Origin: Rattus norvegicus | Lineage: Eukaryota > Chordata > Mammalia > Rodentia > Muridae | Length of the DNA stretch: 64,000 nucleotides | Reading direction: 5' to 3' | NCBI RefSeq assembly: GCF_036323735.1 | Contig: NC_086031.1 | Location: 32,977,225-33,041,224 of the forward strand | Part shown: one piece after another, positions 62,676-64,000 of the stretch | Position numbering within the stretch: position 1 is the first letter of the stretch | Layout of the letters: each line of letters opens with the position of its first letter | Notes under the pieces: model-generated | What the model was told of the DNA's origin: nothing | Seen by the model: the letters and a program-made list of their open reading frames with translations, nothing else | Databases searched by the model: none | Made by a program: the position numbers and the translations under genes

Positions 62676-62907
62676 TGGCACCACCACGCACCTCCACACC
62701 CCATGCTCCAATCATACCCACATTATTAGTATAATGAAGTGAAGAGCACGGAAGGATCCCTTCTGTTCTTGGTTCCTAAGAGGTTTTCCCTTAGGACCCT
62801 CCAGCACTGTTGAATCTGCAGTGACTCTGTCTTTTCATCCACTGATGGAACAAATTTCTAAAGCTGTGCTCTTTTGAAACTCTCAAATTGCATGTTCACT
62901 AAAAATA
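62676..62907. other. Single-copy stretch
   Basis: No feature seen. Confidence 0.4.
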
Positions 62908-63165
62908 TGTCAGGCTGAGGGGACAGCTGAGTTGGTAAAGCCCCTATTGAACAAGCATGGGGGACTGAGTTCAATCTCCCAGAACCCACATCTAAGAAGC
63001 CAGAATGGCAACACCTGTAATCCCAAAGGCAGACACAGGAGAAGCCCTGGGGCTCACTGGCCAGCCAGTCTACATGAATGGGAAGCTCTAGGTTTGGGGA
63101 GAGACCCTGTCTCAAAAATAAGACAGAGAGCTACTGAGGAAGACATCAGACATCAACCGCTGGCC
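62908..63165 (+). repeat. B3 SINE
   Basis: GAGGGGACAGCTGAGTTGGT, GAGTTCAATCTCCCAGAACC, CACTGGCCAGCCAGTCTACA, GAGACCCTGTCTCAAAAATA. Confidence 0.9.
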
Positions 63166-63296
63166 TCCGTGTGTATGTACATATGTATACACAAATATTG
63201 AACAGATACACAGACATGAGTGCACATGTGTATGCTCATGTGCATGCATACACACACACACACACACACACGCACACACACACATGCACACATGAA
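63166..63296. repeat. CA-rich tail
   Basis: Degenerate CATG/CA units, then about 20 CA-type units at 63250-63290. Confidence 0.92.
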
Positions 63297-63484
63297 GTGG
63301 TCTCAAATCTAGGTTATACTAACTAGCTAGGTTACATTAACTAGGTCAATGCCTATGGGGTACAAGCTAGTTATACTAACTTTATTAAATGAACTGGCAT
63401 CTTTCCTGATTTGTCTAATTCTGGAACAAAATTTGGAACAGCAATCACACATTCTTTGAAGGTTTAATAAAACTTAGCTGTTAA
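63297..63484. other. Single-copy stretch with short direct repeats
   Basis: The word CTAGGTTA and near-copies of TATACTAACT recur four to five times between 63308 and 63385. Confidence 0.5.
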
Positions 63485-63500
63485 GACCATCTGAGCCTAG

Positions 63501-63690
63501 GGCCAGGAAGATGGTTCAACAGTAACTGTGCCTGCCACCAGCCTGGGGACCTGAGTCTGGTCCCCGGGATCCACGTGCTATATGGAGAGAACCAGCTCCA
63601 GCCTGTTGACCTCACATATGCCACGGTAGTCAAATGCCTTACATACACATACATAAAATAAATATGTAAATGAGTAAGAGACTTTAAGAG
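63501..63690 (+). mobile_element. B2-type SINE with 16-bp TSD
   Basis: GGCCAGGAAGATGGTTCAAC head, GACCTGAGTCTGGTCCCCGG, AACCAGCTCCAGCCTGTTGA, ATAAAATAAATATGTAAATG tail. Perfect TSD GACCATCTGAGCCTAG at 63485-63500 and 63691-63706. Confidence 0.92.
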
Positions 63691-63708
63691 GACCATCTGA
63701 GCCTAGAC

Positions 63709-63711
63709 TTT

Positions 63712-63767
<56 letters not shown>
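63709..63767. repeat. CA microsatellite
   Basis: About 28 CA units immediately behind the second TSD copy, so not derived from the SINE tail. Confidence 0.98.
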
Positions 63768-63769
<2 letters not shown>

Positions 63770-63814
63770 GACCTATGGTTATCATTTCAAATTTTTGGTT
63801 GATAGCTTTGTTCA

Positions 63815-64000
63815 GTTTTTTTTTTTCAAAACAAGGTCTTACAATGTAGCCCAGGCTAGACTCAAACTCATCATCCTCCTGCCTCCGTTTCCCAAGTGCT
63901 GGGATTATGTGGCTCTGGAGATTACCCCCATGGCTTCATACATGCTAGGTAGGCTCCCAGTGAGCCCCACCCCAGACCTTTACTCCACTAGCTTAGCTTT
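63815..64000 (-). repeat. B4 SINE (B1 + ID), reverse, cut by window end
   Basis: T run, then ACAATGTAGCCCAGGCTAGA, CCTGCCTCCGTTTCCCAAGT, GCTGGGATTATGTGGC (B1 part) and CATGGCTTCATACATGCTAG (ID part). Confidence 0.82.

Overview
The window looks like non-coding DNA from a murid rodent, most likely rat (Rattus). The evidence is its repeat content: two near-consensus ID SINEs (a family strongly amplified in rat), dozens of B1, B2, B3 and B4-type SINEs, murid L1 copies in several states of decay, rodent URR1-like repeats, a few ancient MIR relics, and very abundant CA/TG, GA and tetranucleotide microsatellites. I found no protein-coding exon, rRNA, true tRNA gene, CRISPR array or other prokaryotic feature. 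All long open frames lie in simple-sequence repeats or in dead L1 ORFs. Family names were assigned by eye from remembered consensus features; element boundaries are good to roughly 10-30 bp unless a target-site duplication (TSD) is given.

Layout. 1-14 kb: SINEs, one long rodent repeat (4.07-5.66 kb), a 21-bp minisatellite (12.52-12.86 kb) and single-copy stretches. 14.26-16.47 kb: a 5'-truncated, fairly young L1 on the minus strand with a 16-bp TSD, itself hit by a 49-bp B2-head insertion. 16.8-18.4 kb: single-copy, motif-rich sequence that is the best candidate for conserved regulatory DNA. 22.34-31.55 kb: one old Lx-type L1 on the minus strand running from 3'UTR to the ORF1 region, split by a long rodent repeat (with an ID inside), by a 1.3-kb repeat made of recurring phrases, and by a second ID. 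33.5-36 kb: CA arrays facing a 740-bp TG array with a 151/153-bp higher-order repeat. 36.4-46 kb: single-copy DNA mixed with SINEs. 46.5-54 kb: many same-strand URR1-like copies, a 557-bp tract without a single T on the + strand, and a GGAT-type array. 57.5-58.2 kb: a 690-bp TG array. 60.3-61.9 kb: an L1 with a 5' inversion (twin-priming structure). The rest is SINEs and CA arrays.

There is no set of genes working together here. The biological content is a layered record of retrotransposition. All clear L1 copies lie on the minus strand apart from the inverted 5' part of the twin-primed copy, and nearly all URR1-like/RMER-type copies share one orientation. For L1, this would fit a + strand host transcription unit whose exons lie outside the window, but that is only a weak inference. 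By my own tally simple repeats cover roughly a tenth of the window.
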